Assembly (NCBI GenBank): GCA_028283605.1
Contig: JAPWKH010000021.1
Location: forward strand, 1-64,000
DNA length: 64,000 bases
Direction: 5' to 3'
Source: Arachidicoccus sp.
GTDB lineage: Bacteria; Bacteroidota; Bacteroidia; Chitinophagales; Chitinophagaceae
In this document: in pieces, positions 44,446 to 55,862 of the stretch
Numbering within the stretch: the first letter of the stretch is position 1
Layout: each line of letters begins with the position of its first letter
Program-made: the position numbers and the translations under genes
Notes under the pieces: generated by a model
Seen by the model: only the letters and a program-made list of their open reading frames with translations
What the model was told of the DNA's origin: nothing
The model's database searches: none

Positions 44446-45309
44446 TCAACTCCATTCTTCGCGCGCTTCTTTGTTTTTCATTTTTTTTGCGGCGCTTTTG
44501 GATACAGCAACCCCGATTTCATATAATGCCATCAAAGGAATAAAAACAATGGTTTGACTTATCCAATCAGGACTTGGTGTTATAAAGGCTGCGACTATCA
44601 ATAATATTACAATCGCATAGCGGCGCTTGCTTGTCAAAAATTTGGGAGTAATGATTCCTACTCTTGTTAATACAAAAGCCAGTACAGGCAATTCAAAAGC
44701 TATGCCACAACCGAGTATTATATTAGTCAGATTTTTTAAATAATCATTTAGCGTAGGGTGCGTTTCTATCGAACCGGGCAAATCACTTATCTGGAAATTT
44801 GCCAAAAAGCTGAAAGTAAAAGGGCCTAACACAAAAAAACCAAATGCAGCACCGGCAAAGAAAAAGAATGATACCCAAAATATAGCAAAGCGGCTTCCTT
44901 TCAATTCATTATCTTTCAAAGCGGGTTTGGTAAACTGCCAAAATTCCCAGAAGATATAAGGAAATGCAGCAATGAGCCCGCCAACAAAGGCAATGGTAAA
45001 TGCGCCCAAAAATTGCCCGGCATAAGTAGTTGTTTGCATGGTTACTTTTACCGGCTGCATGCAAAGTGATGGCACATGCAATATGTCGCCAAGTTTGCAA
45101 AATAATTTATAGCTTATGAAATCCGGATTGATAGGTCCTTCGATAATATTGGCAAATACCCATCCGTGAAAAGAAAAAATCACAATGGCCAGAACGATAA
45201 TTGCAATAAGCGAGCGAATGATATGCCATCTTAACGCTTCCAAATGATCGATGAATGGCATTTCTCCCGAGTCTGTTCCGCCCCTTCGATTTAAAAACCT
45301 TTGCAGCAT
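44446..45309 (-). CDS. tatC: Twin-arginine translocase subunit TatC
   Basis: This 287-residue polytopic inner-membrane receptor of the Tat pathway exports folded proteins. After a basic N-terminal extension (LNRRGGTDSGEM) it has the conserved PFIDHLEALRWHIIRSL start of TatC. Six hydrophobic helices follow, together with the FPYIFWEFWQFTKPALK (conserved cytoplasmic loop) and GIAFELPVLAFVLTRVGI signatures. No tatA is visible nearby in this window. It appears to be a single gene. Confidence 0.95.
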   Translation of the reverse strand: MLQRFLNRRGGTDSGEMPFIDHLEALRWHIIRSLIAIIVLAIVIFSFHGWVFANIIEGPINPDFISYKLFCKLGDILHVPSLCMQPVKVTMQTTTYAGQFLGAFTIAFVGGLIAAFPYIFWEFWQFTKPALKDNELKGSRFAIFWVSFFFFAGAAFGFFVLGPFTFSFLANFQISDLPGSIETHPTLNDYLKNLTNIILGCGIAFELPVLAFVLTRVGIITPKFLTSKRRYAIVILLIVAAFITPSPDWISQTIVFIPLMALYEIGVAVSKSAAKKMKNKEAREEWS

Positions 45310-45411
45310 GTACTTCTTTAAAATTGAGCGCCAAAGGTAATTATGTAAATTTAATTAACCGATGAAAAATTCTTTGCTAAATATAATAATTTAAAAAAGG
45401 CAATTGAATAT

Positions 45412-46614
45412 TTATATAAAATTCAAATAATCGTATTTGTGTTGCAGTATAGCAGCGTCATCTGCGTTTAGCCATTTTTTTAAAATCGTAGCATATACCT
45501 GTTTGAAATCTACTTGGTAAATAAGGTCGCCGTTATCTAATTTATTAAGATCGGGCATTGCATTTATCAATCCTTTTTGCTTTAACGCACCGCTGATTAA
45601 AAACATATTATTTGCCGTTCCGTGATCTGTTCCATTGGCTGCATTTTGCGCTACCCTTCTTCCAAATTCGCTGAAAGTAAAAAGCAGCACATCGTTAAAT
45701 TTATTATTTGCCTGCAAATCTTTTACAAAAGCGCTCACAGCATTATTAAGCTGGGTAAATAATTCGTTTTGCCTTTCTTGCTGATTTACGTGCGTATCAA
45801 AACTTCCAATGCTTACATAATAAACTTTGGTGTTGATTTCCGACATGATTAATGAGGCTATTGTTTTTAAATTATTTCCTAATTGCGTTTTTGGATAAAC
45901 CCCTTTTGAAATTCCGGTTTTGCTTTCTTTGTATATATAATCTGCGCTGCTTAATGTCTCTGCCATTGTTTTGTATAAGTAATCGGCAGTATTGTGCGCA
46001 TGTTCGGCTTCGTGCGAAGCAAGCAAGTTGTTGTAATATTTTTCTTTACTATTGTTATATAACTGCTGTGGGTTTTTTACTGCTATTCCTTTGTAATTAT
46101 TTCCTTTTAAAGCCAAACTCAGTACATCATCCACCTCAAGCGCCTGCACCGGCATTTTGCAGTTTTCACAAGTCTCATCGAGATAGCGGCCGAGCCAGCC
46201 CGTTTGCCATATTTCTTTACTTGAACTTGCGCTTTGCCAAATATCCATACTGCGGAAATGGCTTCTGTCGGGATCGGGATAGCCTACATTGTTCAGTATT
46301 GCCAGTGAACCTTCGTCATATAAATTTTTAAAGCCGGTTAAAGCCGGGTGCAAGGCTGCTTCATCATTGAGAATATTTACCTTCTGCTGTTTAAATCCTA
46401 TAACAGGGCGCGAACGATGATATATATCGTTTTGGAATGGAATAACGGTGTTTAATCCGTCATTGCCGCCGGAAAGCTGAATTACAACTACCGACTTATT
46501 GTTTAATTGCGCCAAGCTTTTATTCTTATATAATGCTTTTACAAATTTCGGCAGCATCATCGATGCCGTTGCCATAGAGCCTATTTGGAGAAAATCACGT
46601 CTTTTAATCAACAT
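45412..46614 (-). CDS. DUF1501-family protein
   Basis: The protein has 400 residues. The N-terminus (MLIKRRDFLQIGSMATASMM) is a twin-arginine-like signal, so it may be exported by the Tat system encoded next door. The domain contains VVVIQLSGGNDGLNTVIPF, the hallmark opening of DUF1501. It also has SIGSFDTHVNQQERQNE, TFSEFGRRVAQNA and DHGTANNMF, giving an alkaline-phosphatase-like fold with Asp/His metal ligands. Substrate is unknown. It follows the DUF1800 gene by 15 bp, and this pair is common in Bacteroidota and planctomycetes. Confidence 0.92.
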   Translation of the reverse strand: MLIKRRDFLQIGSMATASMMLPKFVKALYKNKSLAQLNNKSVVVIQLSGGNDGLNTVIPFQNDIYHRSRPVIGFKQQKVNILNDEAALHPALTGFKNLYDEGSLAILNNVGYPDPDRSHFRSMDIWQSASSSKEIWQTGWLGRYLDETCENCKMPVQALEVDDVLSLALKGNNYKGIAVKNPQQLYNNSKEKYYNNLLASHEAEHAHNTADYLYKTMAETLSSADYIYKESKTGISKGVYPKTQLGNNLKTIASLIMSEINTKVYYVSIGSFDTHVNQQERQNELFTQLNNAVSAFVKDLQANNKFNDVLLFTFSEFGRRVAQNAANGTDHGTANNMFLISGALKQKGLINAMPDLNKLDNGDLIYQVDFKQVYATILKKWLNADDAAILQHKYDYLNFI

Positions 46615-46629
46615 GGTATAAAATTTATA

Positions 46630-48087
46630 TTAGCAAAGTTGAAATTCCGGAGTGCTCATTAAAGCGATCGTTACGCTTTTTATGTATTCTTCTTTATTAC
46701 TGATGTTTTCTTTGGCTTTTAATGCATTCTCGGCTACAGATTGCCTTTCTGAAGCCAGTATTAGTTGGGAAATTTTTTGATACAGATCTTCTTGTCCGGT
46801 TTTTTCATATAGAGAAAAATATTTATTCCAGTTAATAACTGCATTCACATTATAGCTGCCTCTGTAATTTCCTTTTTTTATTTTAACCGCCTCTTTGGCA
46901 TCGGTAATTTTTCCTGCGCCCATTTGTATATCATCGTCGGTTTTTGTGCTGATATGGAAAAATTCATCGTCCTGAATCAATTGCGGAATTTTTAACCGAA
47001 GCATTAACGAAGAGCTATCGATCCAGCTTGTGCCTCCCGGCCAGCCTGCAACATTTGGCGGATAAAAAGGCTGTTGCCCCAATGCATTGTTGAATACCAA
47101 CAATATTTTTGGATTTTCAATATACATCGGCAACGCACGTTGAATGCTTGCCGTAAGCTGAACCGGAGATTTAATAATATTGCCAATGTTTTTTTCATCA
47201 TAAAACCAATCTGCGTCAAAAATATTCATAAGCAGATCGTTGATATTATAATTCGATTGATAAAATTTTTCTGCCAATTGATTTACATGCGTTTCGTCTG
47301 GCGCATCATTTACAAAATAGCGATACAATTTTCGTGTAATGAATTGAGCACATACTTTTTTTTCCAATAGAATGTTCAAAATATCATCTCCATTAAAGTT
47401 GCCCGTTTTTCCCAAAAACTTTTTTGATCCCGTATCGTGTACTTTTTCATTAAAACTAAAGTTGCCGGTTTTATCATACATCCAGCCTGTAAATGCTCGC
47501 GCACCTTGCTTTACATCATCTTCCGTATAATTTCCTCTTCCCAAAGTAAAGAGTTCCATTACCTCTCTGGCAAAATTTTCATTCGGATGTTCTTTTCTGT
47601 TTTGTTGATTATTTAAAAAGCTGAGCATTGCCGGCGTTTTGCTGACTTCTCGCAATAAGTCGCCAAAATTTCCCAATGCATTTTTTCTGATAATTTCCAA
47701 CAGCTCTTGCTGCTGATATGCATTTTGAACCCTGCATGCAAAATGTCCGTGCCAAAACAATGCGGTTTTTTCTCTTAGCTGGTCTTCGCCATTTACCATT
47801 TGGTTCATCCACTGTATGGTAAGATCCTGAAGCTTGCGAACCTGATTTCTATTGATTTCCATTCTTTCAAATGGTGTGAGTTGCTTTTTGTTTTTTAATC
47901 CCGAATGAATATACTCATCGTTATAAACAACAGTAAACTTTGCAGGAACTTTGGATGATTTGGTGTTTATCTGCTGCTGTAATTCATTTAAAGAAAAGGT
48001 TCCAATATCAGAGAAATCTTGCGGATTGATGCCGAATGTTGCACGGCTTAATAAATGTAATTTATTTTTTAAAGTGGACTTTGCCAT
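46630..48087 (-). CDS. DUF1800-family protein
   Basis: This roughly 485-residue protein starts at MAKSTLKNKLHLLSRATFGI (ATG at 48087; 12 bp below the earliest start). Conserved segments include LFWHGHFACR, the FAREVMELFTLGRGNYTEDDV block, RAFTGWMYD and the C-terminal SPVQLTASIQRAL. The family is widespread but uncharacterised and nearly always paired with DUF1501, as here. The functional link is inferred from this pairing. Confidence 0.92.
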   Translation of the reverse strand: MAKSTLKNKLHLLSRATFGINPQDFSDIGTFSLNELQQQINTKSSKVPAKFTVVYNDEYIHSGLKNKKQLTPFERMEINRNQVRKLQDLTIQWMNQMVNGEDQLREKTALFWHGHFACRVQNAYQQQELLEIIRKNALGNFGDLLREVSKTPAMLSFLNNQQNRKEHPNENFAREVMELFTLGRGNYTEDDVKQGARAFTGWMYDKTGNFSFNEKVHDTGSKKFLGKTGNFNGDDILNILLEKKVCAQFITRKLYRYFVNDAPDETHVNQLAEKFYQSNYNINDLLMNIFDADWFYDEKNIGNIIKSPVQLTASIQRALPMYIENPKILLVFNNALGQQPFYPPNVAGWPGGTSWIDSSSLMLRLKIPQLIQDDEFFHISTKTDDDIQMGAGKITDAKEAVKIKKGNYRGSYNVNAVINWNKYFSLYEKTGQEDLYQKISQLILASERQSVAENALKAKENISNKEEYIKSVTIALMSTPEFQLC

Positions 48088-48270
48088 AATGAAAGCCATT
48101 TAGAGAAAGAAAAAATGATAGACTGAAACCAAAACGTAGGTTTAAAGTTAATGAATATTAGTATTTGCATCTTTTAAATAAACAATTTTAGCAAATCATA
48201 TTGTTCGAATCTGAATCCGCATGACCTTCAGCTATGATTTATTGCTATATTCGCTCGTTAATTATTTTTC

Positions 48271-48804
48271 ATGGGTAAATTTTGTTTCAAATTCTGTGGA
48301 TATCTCTCTGTAATTCTATTTTTTACAGGCTGTGGCGTATATTCTTTTCGCGATGTAGGCTCTATTCCAGATGGCGTAAAAACAGTGAAAATTGCTTATA
48401 TTGATAATCGTGCGCCTTATATCAACACAAATCTCGCGCCGCAGCTAAATGATGCTTTTGTAAAAATAGTGGCCAATCAAACTAAACTCAGGCGAATCGA
48501 TGATGATAATGCCAATTATGTAATCAATGCTACCATTAATCAATACAGCGTAAGCACATCGGGCGTCTCTTCAAATTCGCAGGCAAGCCAGGACAGGCTT
48601 ACGGTTGGCGTACATTTGGTATTGAATGAAAATTATACAGGTTCTGACGGAAAGCAAGTTCAGGATTCAAAAGAATTTGACGTGGCAGGCAATTATGATT
48701 TTGATGCAAATTTATCTTTGCAAACTGCAGAAACGAAATTGCTGTCGCAAATGGTAAAAGATCTGTCGGAGTCCATGTTCAATAAAATATTTTCTAACTG
48801 GTAA
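48271..48804 (+). CDS. lptE: LPS assembly lipoprotein LptE
   Basis: This 177-residue outer-membrane lipoprotein plugs the LptD barrel. The signal ends in lipobox FTGC (Cys near residue 21), followed at once by GVYSFRDVGSIPDGVKTVKI, the standard Bacteroidota LptE opening. It continues through LAPQLNDAFVKIVANQTKL and the amphipathic C-terminal helix QMVKDLSESMFNKIFSNW. It heads a plus-strand run with the unknown protein and SecG. Confidence 0.9.
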   Translation: MGKFCFKFCGYLSVILFFTGCGVYSFRDVGSIPDGVKTVKIAYIDNRAPYINTNLAPQLNDAFVKIVANQTKLRRIDDDNANYVINATINQYSVSTSGVSSNSQASQDRLTVGVHLVLNENYTGSDGKQVQDSKEFDVAGNYDFDANLSLQTAETKLLSQMVKDLSESMFNKIFSNW

Positions 48805-48813
48805 TCTTTTTCG

Positions 48814-49569
48814 ATGGAATTACAAGATACTATTACGTCTTTTGCCTTGCATAAAAATTCTTTTGTAGATACAGGCGCTTCGGAATTGAAAAAAATAATT
48901 GAAGAACATCCGGCGTTTGGCGCAGCGCAATTATTTTACACAAAAAAAATAAAGGAAAAAGACAATGCACTTTTTTTAGAACACGCCCCAAAAACAGCAT
49001 TGCGTTTTGGTAATATTTTTTGGCTTAATTATCTTTTATCCGATATTGAAAGTGATATAAAATATACCGAAGAAGAACCCGCTTCCTTGCAGGAAGAAAA
49101 TTCCGAAACCGATCTTGCCGGTAATGAAAAAATAATAGAAAAAAAACTGTCGGCAATGCTTGCATCACAGGCAAAGGATTTTGCAAAGCCCGCAAATCCG
49201 GACGATTCGTTGGCTATTGATACAGAGCCTTTGTATAAAAAAGATTATTTTGCTTCACAGGGAATTTCACTTATTCAATCACAGGATGCCTTTGGCAAGA
49301 AAGTAAAAAAATTTACAGAATGGTTAAAAGATATTAAGAAAGCTTCTCCCGGCGCACCGCAGTTGAATACAACGGAAGAAGAGGAAAAGCGTGCCGCAGC
49401 GCAGGCAACCGCTTCGTTGAAAATAGAAGAAGTTGTAACCGAACCAATGGCTGAAGTGCTGGCACAGCAAGGGAAAAAAGCGCAGGCTGTAGATTTATAC
49501 AAAAAATTAAGTTTGATTTATCCCGAAAAATCAGCTTATTTTGCAGCCAAAATAAATTCTTTACAATAA
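48814..49569 (+). CDS. Unknown protein in the lptE-secG cluster
   Basis: This 251-residue, soluble, acidic protein has no signal or membrane segment. The first 50 residues and the last 45 (EVLAQQGKKAQAVDLYKKLS) look like helix-turn-helix repeats of the TPR kind. The middle (about 90-200) is disordered and rich in Glu, Ala and Lys. I have no family name. It sits 9 bp after lptE and 14 bp before secG, so it is probably a co-transcribed scaffold or chaperone-like protein; that is inference. Confidence 0.8.
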   Translation: MELQDTITSFALHKNSFVDTGASELKKIIEEHPAFGAAQLFYTKKIKEKDNALFLEHAPKTALRFGNIFWLNYLLSDIESDIKYTEEEPASLQEENSETDLAGNEKIIEKKLSAMLASQAKDFAKPANPDDSLAIDTEPLYKKDYFASQGISLIQSQDAFGKKVKKFTEWLKDIKKASPGAPQLNTTEEEEKRAAAQATASLKIEEVVTEPMAEVLAQQGKKAQAVDLYKKLSLIYPEKSAYFAAKINSLQ

Positions 49570-49583
49570 TTGTTTAACATATC

Positions 49584-49886
49584 ATGGCGGTATTATTTTT
49601 TATATTGATTATTATTGCGTGTATTGTGCTCGCTTTTTTTGTTTTAATTCAAAATCCCGAAGGCGGCGGATTGTCGAGTTCTATCGGCGGTTTCAGCAAC
49701 CAAATCATGGGCGTTAAAAAAACGAATAATGTTTTGGAAAGAGGCACATGGTTATTTGTTTCCATTGTAGGTTTGCTATGTATTATTTCAGTTTTTATAT
49801 TCAGCGGCAAAAGCAATGTGAATGACAGTTCTCTGCAACAGCTGAATAATACAGGCGCTCCCGCTCAGCAGGCTCCTGCTAAATAA
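49584..49886 (+). CDS. secG: Preprotein translocase subunit SecG
   Basis: This 100-residue inner-membrane component of SecYEG has two membrane helices (about 3-21 and 53-72) flanking the conserved loop VLIQNPEGGGLSSSIGGFSNQ, which is diagnostic. An Ala/Pro/Gln-rich tail follows. It is closed by a strong terminator at 49915. Confidence 0.93.
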   Translation: MAVLFFILIIIACIVLAFFVLIQNPEGGGLSSSIGGFSNQIMGVKKTNNVLERGTWLFVSIVGLLCIISVFIFSGKSNVNDSSLQQLNNTGAPAQQAPAK

Positions 49887-49914
49887 ATTTATTTATAAAT
49901 TCATTTTTAATTAT

Positions 49915-49945
49915 ATCCCGGCTTCGAAACAGGCCGGGATTTTTC
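49915..49945 (+). terminator. Terminator of the lptE-secG transcript
   Basis: ATCCCGGC pairs with GCCGGGAT around a 10-base loop and is followed by TTTTT, 28 bp after the secG stop codon. Confidence 0.92.
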
Positions 49946-49977
49946 ATTATTTTGCAGTTGCTTAAATCATCCCCTTT

Positions 49978-51000
49978 ATGCGCGTTGTATTCAGAGTATT
50001 TATAATTGTTATATTCCTGGTTGTAGCAACTTCAGCTTGGCTGGTGTTTGCCGGAAATACTGCGTTTAATGGAAAACTGAAGCATCTTTACATTTATCCT
50101 TATTCTAAAAATTATGAACAACAAATACAAAGCCAACTGGATTCAGGCAAAATAATCGATAATGTAAAAGTATTTCGTTTTCTTGCAGCGCGTTTTAATG
50201 TTTATAAAAATGTAACTCCCGGAAGATTTACCGTAAAAAAGGGTACAAGCGTTTACGGACTGCTGAAAATTTTGCTGGCCAATAAGCAAGACACAGTTCA
50301 TTTTACCATAAAAAGAGTACGGACTTTAGAGGGCTTTGCCGGAATGTTAGGAAAAAATTTTATTGCCGATTCGGTAAGCAGCTTACAATTTCTTAGAAGC
50401 AACGATTCGCTGAAGCCTTTTGGCGTAGATACGTTTACGTTTATTTCTTTATTAATTCCCGGTACTTATGAGATGAAATGGCAATATACTATTCCTCAGA
50501 TATTATCTGTTTTCCAAAAAGAAAAAGAAAATTTCTGGCAAAATAATCATCGTACAGAACGCGCAGCCGCACAAGGTTTAACGCCGGAAGAAGCAACTAC
50601 GCTGGCCTCAATTGTGGAAGACGAAACGTTGAAAGACAGCGAAAAAGACACGATTGCAAGCGTTTATCTTAATCGCCTAAAAATAAATATGCCTTTGGCG
50701 GCAGACCCGACAATAAAATTTGCTCTACGCAACTTTAATTTAAAAAGAATTTTGCTGGAAGAGCTGAAAGTGCAATCGCCTTATAACACATACGTAAACA
50801 AAGGTTTGCCGCCGGGACCGATTTGTACGCCGGATTCGCTCACAATCGAAGCCGTGCTGAATGCCCCGAAAACAAACTATTTATATTTTGTAGCAAAGCC
50901 CGATTTCAGCGGTTATCACGATTTCAGCACAGACTATCAATCACATTTGCAAAAAGCAAAAGCATACCAGGAAGCATTGGACGAAAGAAATATCAAATAA
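49978..51000 (+). CDS. mltG: Endolytic murein transglycosylase MltG
   Basis: This 340-residue inner-membrane-anchored enzyme cuts nascent peptidoglycan strands. An N-terminal membrane helix (about 4-24) is followed by a LysM-like region (FTVKKGTSVYGLLKIL). The YceG catalytic domain has SIVEDETLKDSEKDTIASV (catalytic Glu), NMPLAADPTIKFAL and YNTYVNKGLPPGPICTPD. It ends with the conserved NYLYFVAKPDFSGYHDFS. It comes right after the secG terminator, so it probably has its own promoter. Confidence 0.95.
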   Translation: MRVVFRVFIIVIFLVVATSAWLVFAGNTAFNGKLKHLYIYPYSKNYEQQIQSQLDSGKIIDNVKVFRFLAARFNVYKNVTPGRFTVKKGTSVYGLLKILLANKQDTVHFTIKRVRTLEGFAGMLGKNFIADSVSSLQFLRSNDSLKPFGVDTFTFISLLIPGTYEMKWQYTIPQILSVFQKEKENFWQNNHRTERAAAQGLTPEEATTLASIVEDETLKDSEKDTIASVYLNRLKINMPLAADPTIKFALRNFNLKRILLEELKVQSPYNTYVNKGLPPGPICTPDSLTIEAVLNAPKTNYLYFVAKPDFSGYHDFSTDYQSHLQKAKAYQEALDERNIK

Positions 51001-51079
51001 AAAATCTCTTCTGACTAAACTTGAAAGGATATTACTCAATTCGCGTCCCGTAAAAATTATTAAAAAAATTTTGCGGAAA

Positions 51080-51973
51080 ATGCACGTTCCTAGAAATGAG
51101 AAAATCAATTTTCTGGATGTGGTACGGTTGTTTGCATATCATATAAAACAGCAAGGGCTTACCATTAGAGCCGGTGCTATTTCATTTAATATATTAATTG
51201 CCATTCCTGCATGTCTTTTGTTTTTATTCACGCTCATTCCTTATCTCGGCAATTCCGGAGTGATGTATGGTGAAATGAAAAATACCATTTTGAGTTTTAC
51301 ACCCGACAGCGGCGCAAGAATGCTTATGCTGAAATTCTTGGATAATATTTTTGTGAAAACAAAAAACGGATTTCTATCTATCGGTTTTTTATTGGCGCTT
51401 TTTTATTCATCCAATGCTATGATGGGTATTATCCGCACATTTGACCGATCTGTAAAGAAAAGAGCAAGAACCAATTTTATAAAAAAGCGATTGCGGGCTA
51501 TTCGTCTTACGTTAATTTTATTCTTACTTTTTATTGGCACATTGATTATATCTTTCGGGCAAGGCATGCTTTTTCATCACATAATGCATTTGCTGCACAT
51601 CAAAAATTTAAAAGTGCAATGGCTGATAAAAAATTTAAGATGGGTCGTTATTGTAGCTTTATACTTTTTCAGCATTTCATTTATTTATAAATATGCGCCT
51701 ACAGTTGCAAAGCGGAAAAAACTAATTTCGCTTGGCTCCGGTATTGCTACATTTTTATTAATATTTAGTACATCATTATTTACTTTCTGGGCGCAGAATT
51801 TTTCCAATTACAATAAATTCTACGGCACTATCGGCTCTGTACTGGTTATGATGATGCTGTTATATGTAAATTCGTTTATGTTACTCATGGGTTACGAGCT
51901 TGATTTGAGTATTGAGGAATTGAGGGAAGAGGATAAGAAAGAAAAAAAATTAAGAAGAGAAAGCGTGTATTGA
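51080..51973 (+). CDS. YihY/BrkB-family membrane protein
   Basis: This protein of about 297 residues has five or six membrane helices. It starts MHVPRNEKINFLDVVRLF and contains TIRAGAISFNILIAIPACLL, the FSIGFLLALFYSSNAMMGIIRTFD-like segment and MMLLYVNSFMLLMGYELD. The same frame is open and protein-like for about 60 bp upstream (KLERILLNSRPVKIIKKILR), resembling the usual N-terminus of these proteins, but offers only CTG, ATA or TTG starts. The ATG at 51080 is therefore a minimum. Its stop overlaps the next start. The family was once called ribonuclease BN; its real function is unknown. Confidence 0.88.
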   Translation: MHVPRNEKINFLDVVRLFAYHIKQQGLTIRAGAISFNILIAIPACLLFLFTLIPYLGNSGVMYGEMKNTILSFTPDSGARMLMLKFLDNIFVKTKNGFLSIGFLLALFYSSNAMMGIIRTFDRSVKKRARTNFIKKRLRAIRLTLILFLLFIGTLIISFGQGMLFHHIMHLLHIKNLKVQWLIKNLRWVVIVALYFFSISFIYKYAPTVAKRKKLISLGSGIATFLLIFSTSLFTFWAQNFSNYNKFYGTIGSVLVMMMLLYVNSFMLLMGYELDLSIEELREEDKKEKKLRRESVY

Positions 51974-53169
51974 TGAATGAAAAAAAACATAATTATACGC
52001 ATAGGTATTTTGCAAAAGCCATAGAATTGCTTAAGCAATATAATGGGAAAGAACCGCTGCATTTTTACTTAAAAAAATATTTTTCTGACAATAAACAACA
52101 CGGCTCTAAGGATAGAAAATTTATTTCACACTTTTGTTATACTTTTTTCAGAATTGGAAATAATTTGAATGCTGAAGCAATTGAAGAAAAATTAAAAATC
52201 GCTTTATTTATCTGTGAAGATTCAATTGAATCTCTGAAAGAAATTTTTGATCTGAATTGGTTTAAAAATCATTCGCCCAACATCAACGAAAGAATTAGTT
52301 TTATACAAAGTTTTCATCGCGGGTTTTCTTTACAAAACGTTTTTCCTTTTTCAGAAGAATTGTCCGAAACGATTGATTTTACTGCATTTTCGAAATCATT
52401 TTTTCTTCAACCAAAAGTTTTTTTACGTATAAGAAACAATAAGAAAAAACTTGTTTTGGACAAAATAATCAAAGCAAATGTTCCTTTTGAAATTGTTGAA
52501 GAAAGTGCAATTGCAGTTCCGCAAAATACACCTCTGGAAAACATTTTGCAACTAAACAATGAAGTTGTAATTCAGGATTTAAGTTCACAAAAAATCGGTT
52601 CTTTTTTAGAATCTATCAGTCTAAAAAATCAAACCAAATCCTCTTTTCTGATTTGGGATTGTTGTGCTGCAAGCGGCGGCAAATCTATTTTGGCAAAAGA
52701 TGTTTTCGTAAATGCTGAATTAACTGTTTCCGATATTCGGCCGCAAATTATACACAATCTTAAACAGCGTTTCCGTGAAGCTAAAATTCAAACTTATAAA
52801 AGTTTTATAGCGGATTTGTCTAAGCCTGTAACGCTGAAAGAAAAATTTGATTTGATTATTTGTGATGCGCCGTGTTCCGGTTCGGGCACATGGTCAAGAA
52901 CACCGGAAATGCTTCTTAATTTTGATAAGATGGAAGCAGTTGAATATCAATTATTACAAAGAAAAATTGTAAGTAACACAATTCCTCATCTTAAAGAAAG
53001 CGGTTATTTTTTATATATTACCTGTTCTGTTTTTAAAAAAGAAAATGAAGATATGGCAGCGTTTATTTCCGAAAATTTTTCATTGAGTTGTTTGCGATCG
53101 GGACTTATAAAAGGTTATACACATCAGGCAGATTCTATGTTTGCGGCATTGTTTGCCGCTAAAAAATAA
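51973..53169 (+). CDS. RsmB/NOP-family rRNA or tRNA cytosine-5 methyltransferase
   Basis: The protein has 398 residues. The N-terminal half is an RNA-binding region. The C-terminal Rossmann methyltransferase has SAM motif [15 protein letters not shown], an acidic strand [10 protein letters not shown], the motif IV Cys in [16 protein letters not shown] and the nucleophilic Cys in [13 protein letters not shown]. Both cysteines needed for m5C chemistry are present. It is homologous to RsmB but lacks a clear NusB domain, so the exact target RNA is open. It overlaps the upstream YihY stop. Confidence 0.9.
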   Translation: MNEKKHNYTHRYFAKAIELLKQYNGKEPLHFYLKKYFSDNKQHGSKDRKFISHFCYTFFRIGNNLNAEAIEEKLKIALFICEDSIESLKEIFDLNWFKNHSPNINERISFIQSFHRGFSLQNVFPFSEELSETIDFTAFSKSFFLQPKVFLRIRNNKKKLVLDKIIKANVPFEIVEESAIAVPQNTPLENILQLNNEVVIQDLSSQKIGSFLESISLKNQTKSSFLIWDCCAASGGKSILAKDVFVNAELTVSDIRPQIIHNLKQRFREAKIQTYKSFIADLSKPVTLKEKFDLIICDAPCSGSGTWSRTPEMLLNFDKMEAVEYQLLQRKIVSNTIPHLKESGYFLYITCSVFKKENEDMAAFISENFSLSCLRSGLIKGYTHQADSMFAALFAAKK

Positions 53170-53218
53170 ACAGTTTATATTCATAAAACGATCATTATTC
53201 TTTCAAAGAAAACTTACC

Positions 53219-54379
53219 ATGCCAATAAGAAAACTGAAAGCCGATAAAATATTTGACGGTAAAAATTTTATTACAAATAAAGTTTTGTTGCTGGATGAAG
53301 CCGCAACAATCATTGATATAATTGATGATACGAATGATATGCAAGGCGTGGAAATATATGACGGCATTCTTTGCCCGGGATTTATCAATTGCCATTGCCA
53401 TCTTGAACTTAGTCATCTTAAAAGTATTCTTAAAGAGCATACAGGTTTAATTGAATTTGTTACTCAGGTAATGCGGCTTCGTCATTTTAATAAAAATGAA
53501 ATTTTATCTGCAATAGAAAAGGCAGAAGAAGAAATGTTTACAAACGGCATAGTAGCAGTTGGCGATATTTGTAATACAACCGATACACTGCAAATAAAGC
53601 GCGGGCAAAAAATCCTTTACCGAAACTTTGTGGAAACGATGGGCTTTTTGCCGGAAGCTGCAACCGCCCGTTTTGAAGCGTCATTGAAAAATGTTTACCA
53701 TCCTTTGGCGGCTGAAAACAGAGCTACAACTATTGTTCCGCATGCGCCTTATTCCGTTTCGGACAATTTATTTGCGCTCATCAATCAACATGCTGAAGGT
53801 AAAATTATATCCATTCACAATCAGGAAACAAAAGAAGAAAACAAATTGTTTGAAAACGGCGAAAGCAGATTTCGGGATTTTTATAAACTCATTAATACGA
53901 ATATCGATTTTTACAAGCCTTCCGGTAAAAGCAGTTTACAAACTTATTTACCTGAAATAAATCTTCCCAAACAAATACTCCTCATTCACAATACGCAAAC
54001 TTCGGAAGAAGATATTTTGTTTGCTGAAAAAACTGCGAAAGAAAATAATCAGCAATTGATTTGGATTCTTTGCCCAAATGCTAATTTGTATATAGAAGAT
54101 AATCTGCCGCCTGTAAATTTGTTGAGAAAGCACCATTGCAAAATAGCTTTGGGAACGGACAGCCTTGCAAGCAATCATCAATTAAATATCTTATCGGAAA
54201 TACAAACCATTCAAAGGCATTTTCCTGAAATTCCTGCGGAAGAAATATTACAATGGGCCACATTAAATGGCGCGCAGGCGCTTGGTTTCAGCGATACAGT
54301 AGGAAGTTTTGAAAAAGGGAAAAAGCCGGGTGTTGTATTACTAAATAAAGATTTATCGGCGTTAAAAAGAATTGTATAG
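53219..54379 (+). CDS. Amidohydrolase (SsnA/chlorohydrolase-like)
   Basis: This 386-residue cytoplasmic metal-dependent deaminase or hydrolase starts at the ATG at 53219 ([17 protein letters not shown]). Metal and catalytic residues are visible: the HxH pair in [13 protein letters not shown], His in VPHAPYSV, His in SIHNQET, and Asp in [14 protein letters not shown]. The layout resembles S-adenosylhomocysteine, guanine and aminodeoxyfutalosine deaminases. Specificity is not determined. It lies 49 bp after the methyltransferase gene and just before the frameshifted ahcY. Confidence 0.88.
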   Translation: MPIRKLKADKIFDGKNFITNKVLLLDEAATIIDIIDDTNDMQGVEIYDGILCPGFINCHCHLELSHLKSILKEHTGLIEFVTQVMRLRHFNKNEILSAIEKAEEEMFTNGIVAVGDICNTTDTLQIKRGQKILYRNFVETMGFLPEAATARFEASLKNVYHPLAAENRATTIVPHAPYSVSDNLFALINQHAEGKIISIHNQETKEENKLFENGESRFRDFYKLINTNIDFYKPSGKSSLQTYLPEINLPKQILLIHNTQTSEEDILFAEKTAKENNQQLIWILCPNANLYIEDNLPPVNLLRKHHCKIALGTDSLASNHQLNILSEIQTIQRHFPEIPAEEILQWATLNGAQALGFSDTVGSFEKGKKPGVVLLNKDLSALKRIV

Positions 54380-54453
54380 GAAGAATAAACAATATCAGTT
54401 CAAAAAACGTTCTCGTCAAAATCTCGTATTTTCGCGCAAATAACTTTTTTAGC

Positions 54454-55798
<1,345 letters not shown>

Positions 55799-55862
55799 TT
55801 TTATAGAATTACCAAAATTGGTCTTTTGCTTTAATTCAGTATGAGTATAATACAGTTCTCAA

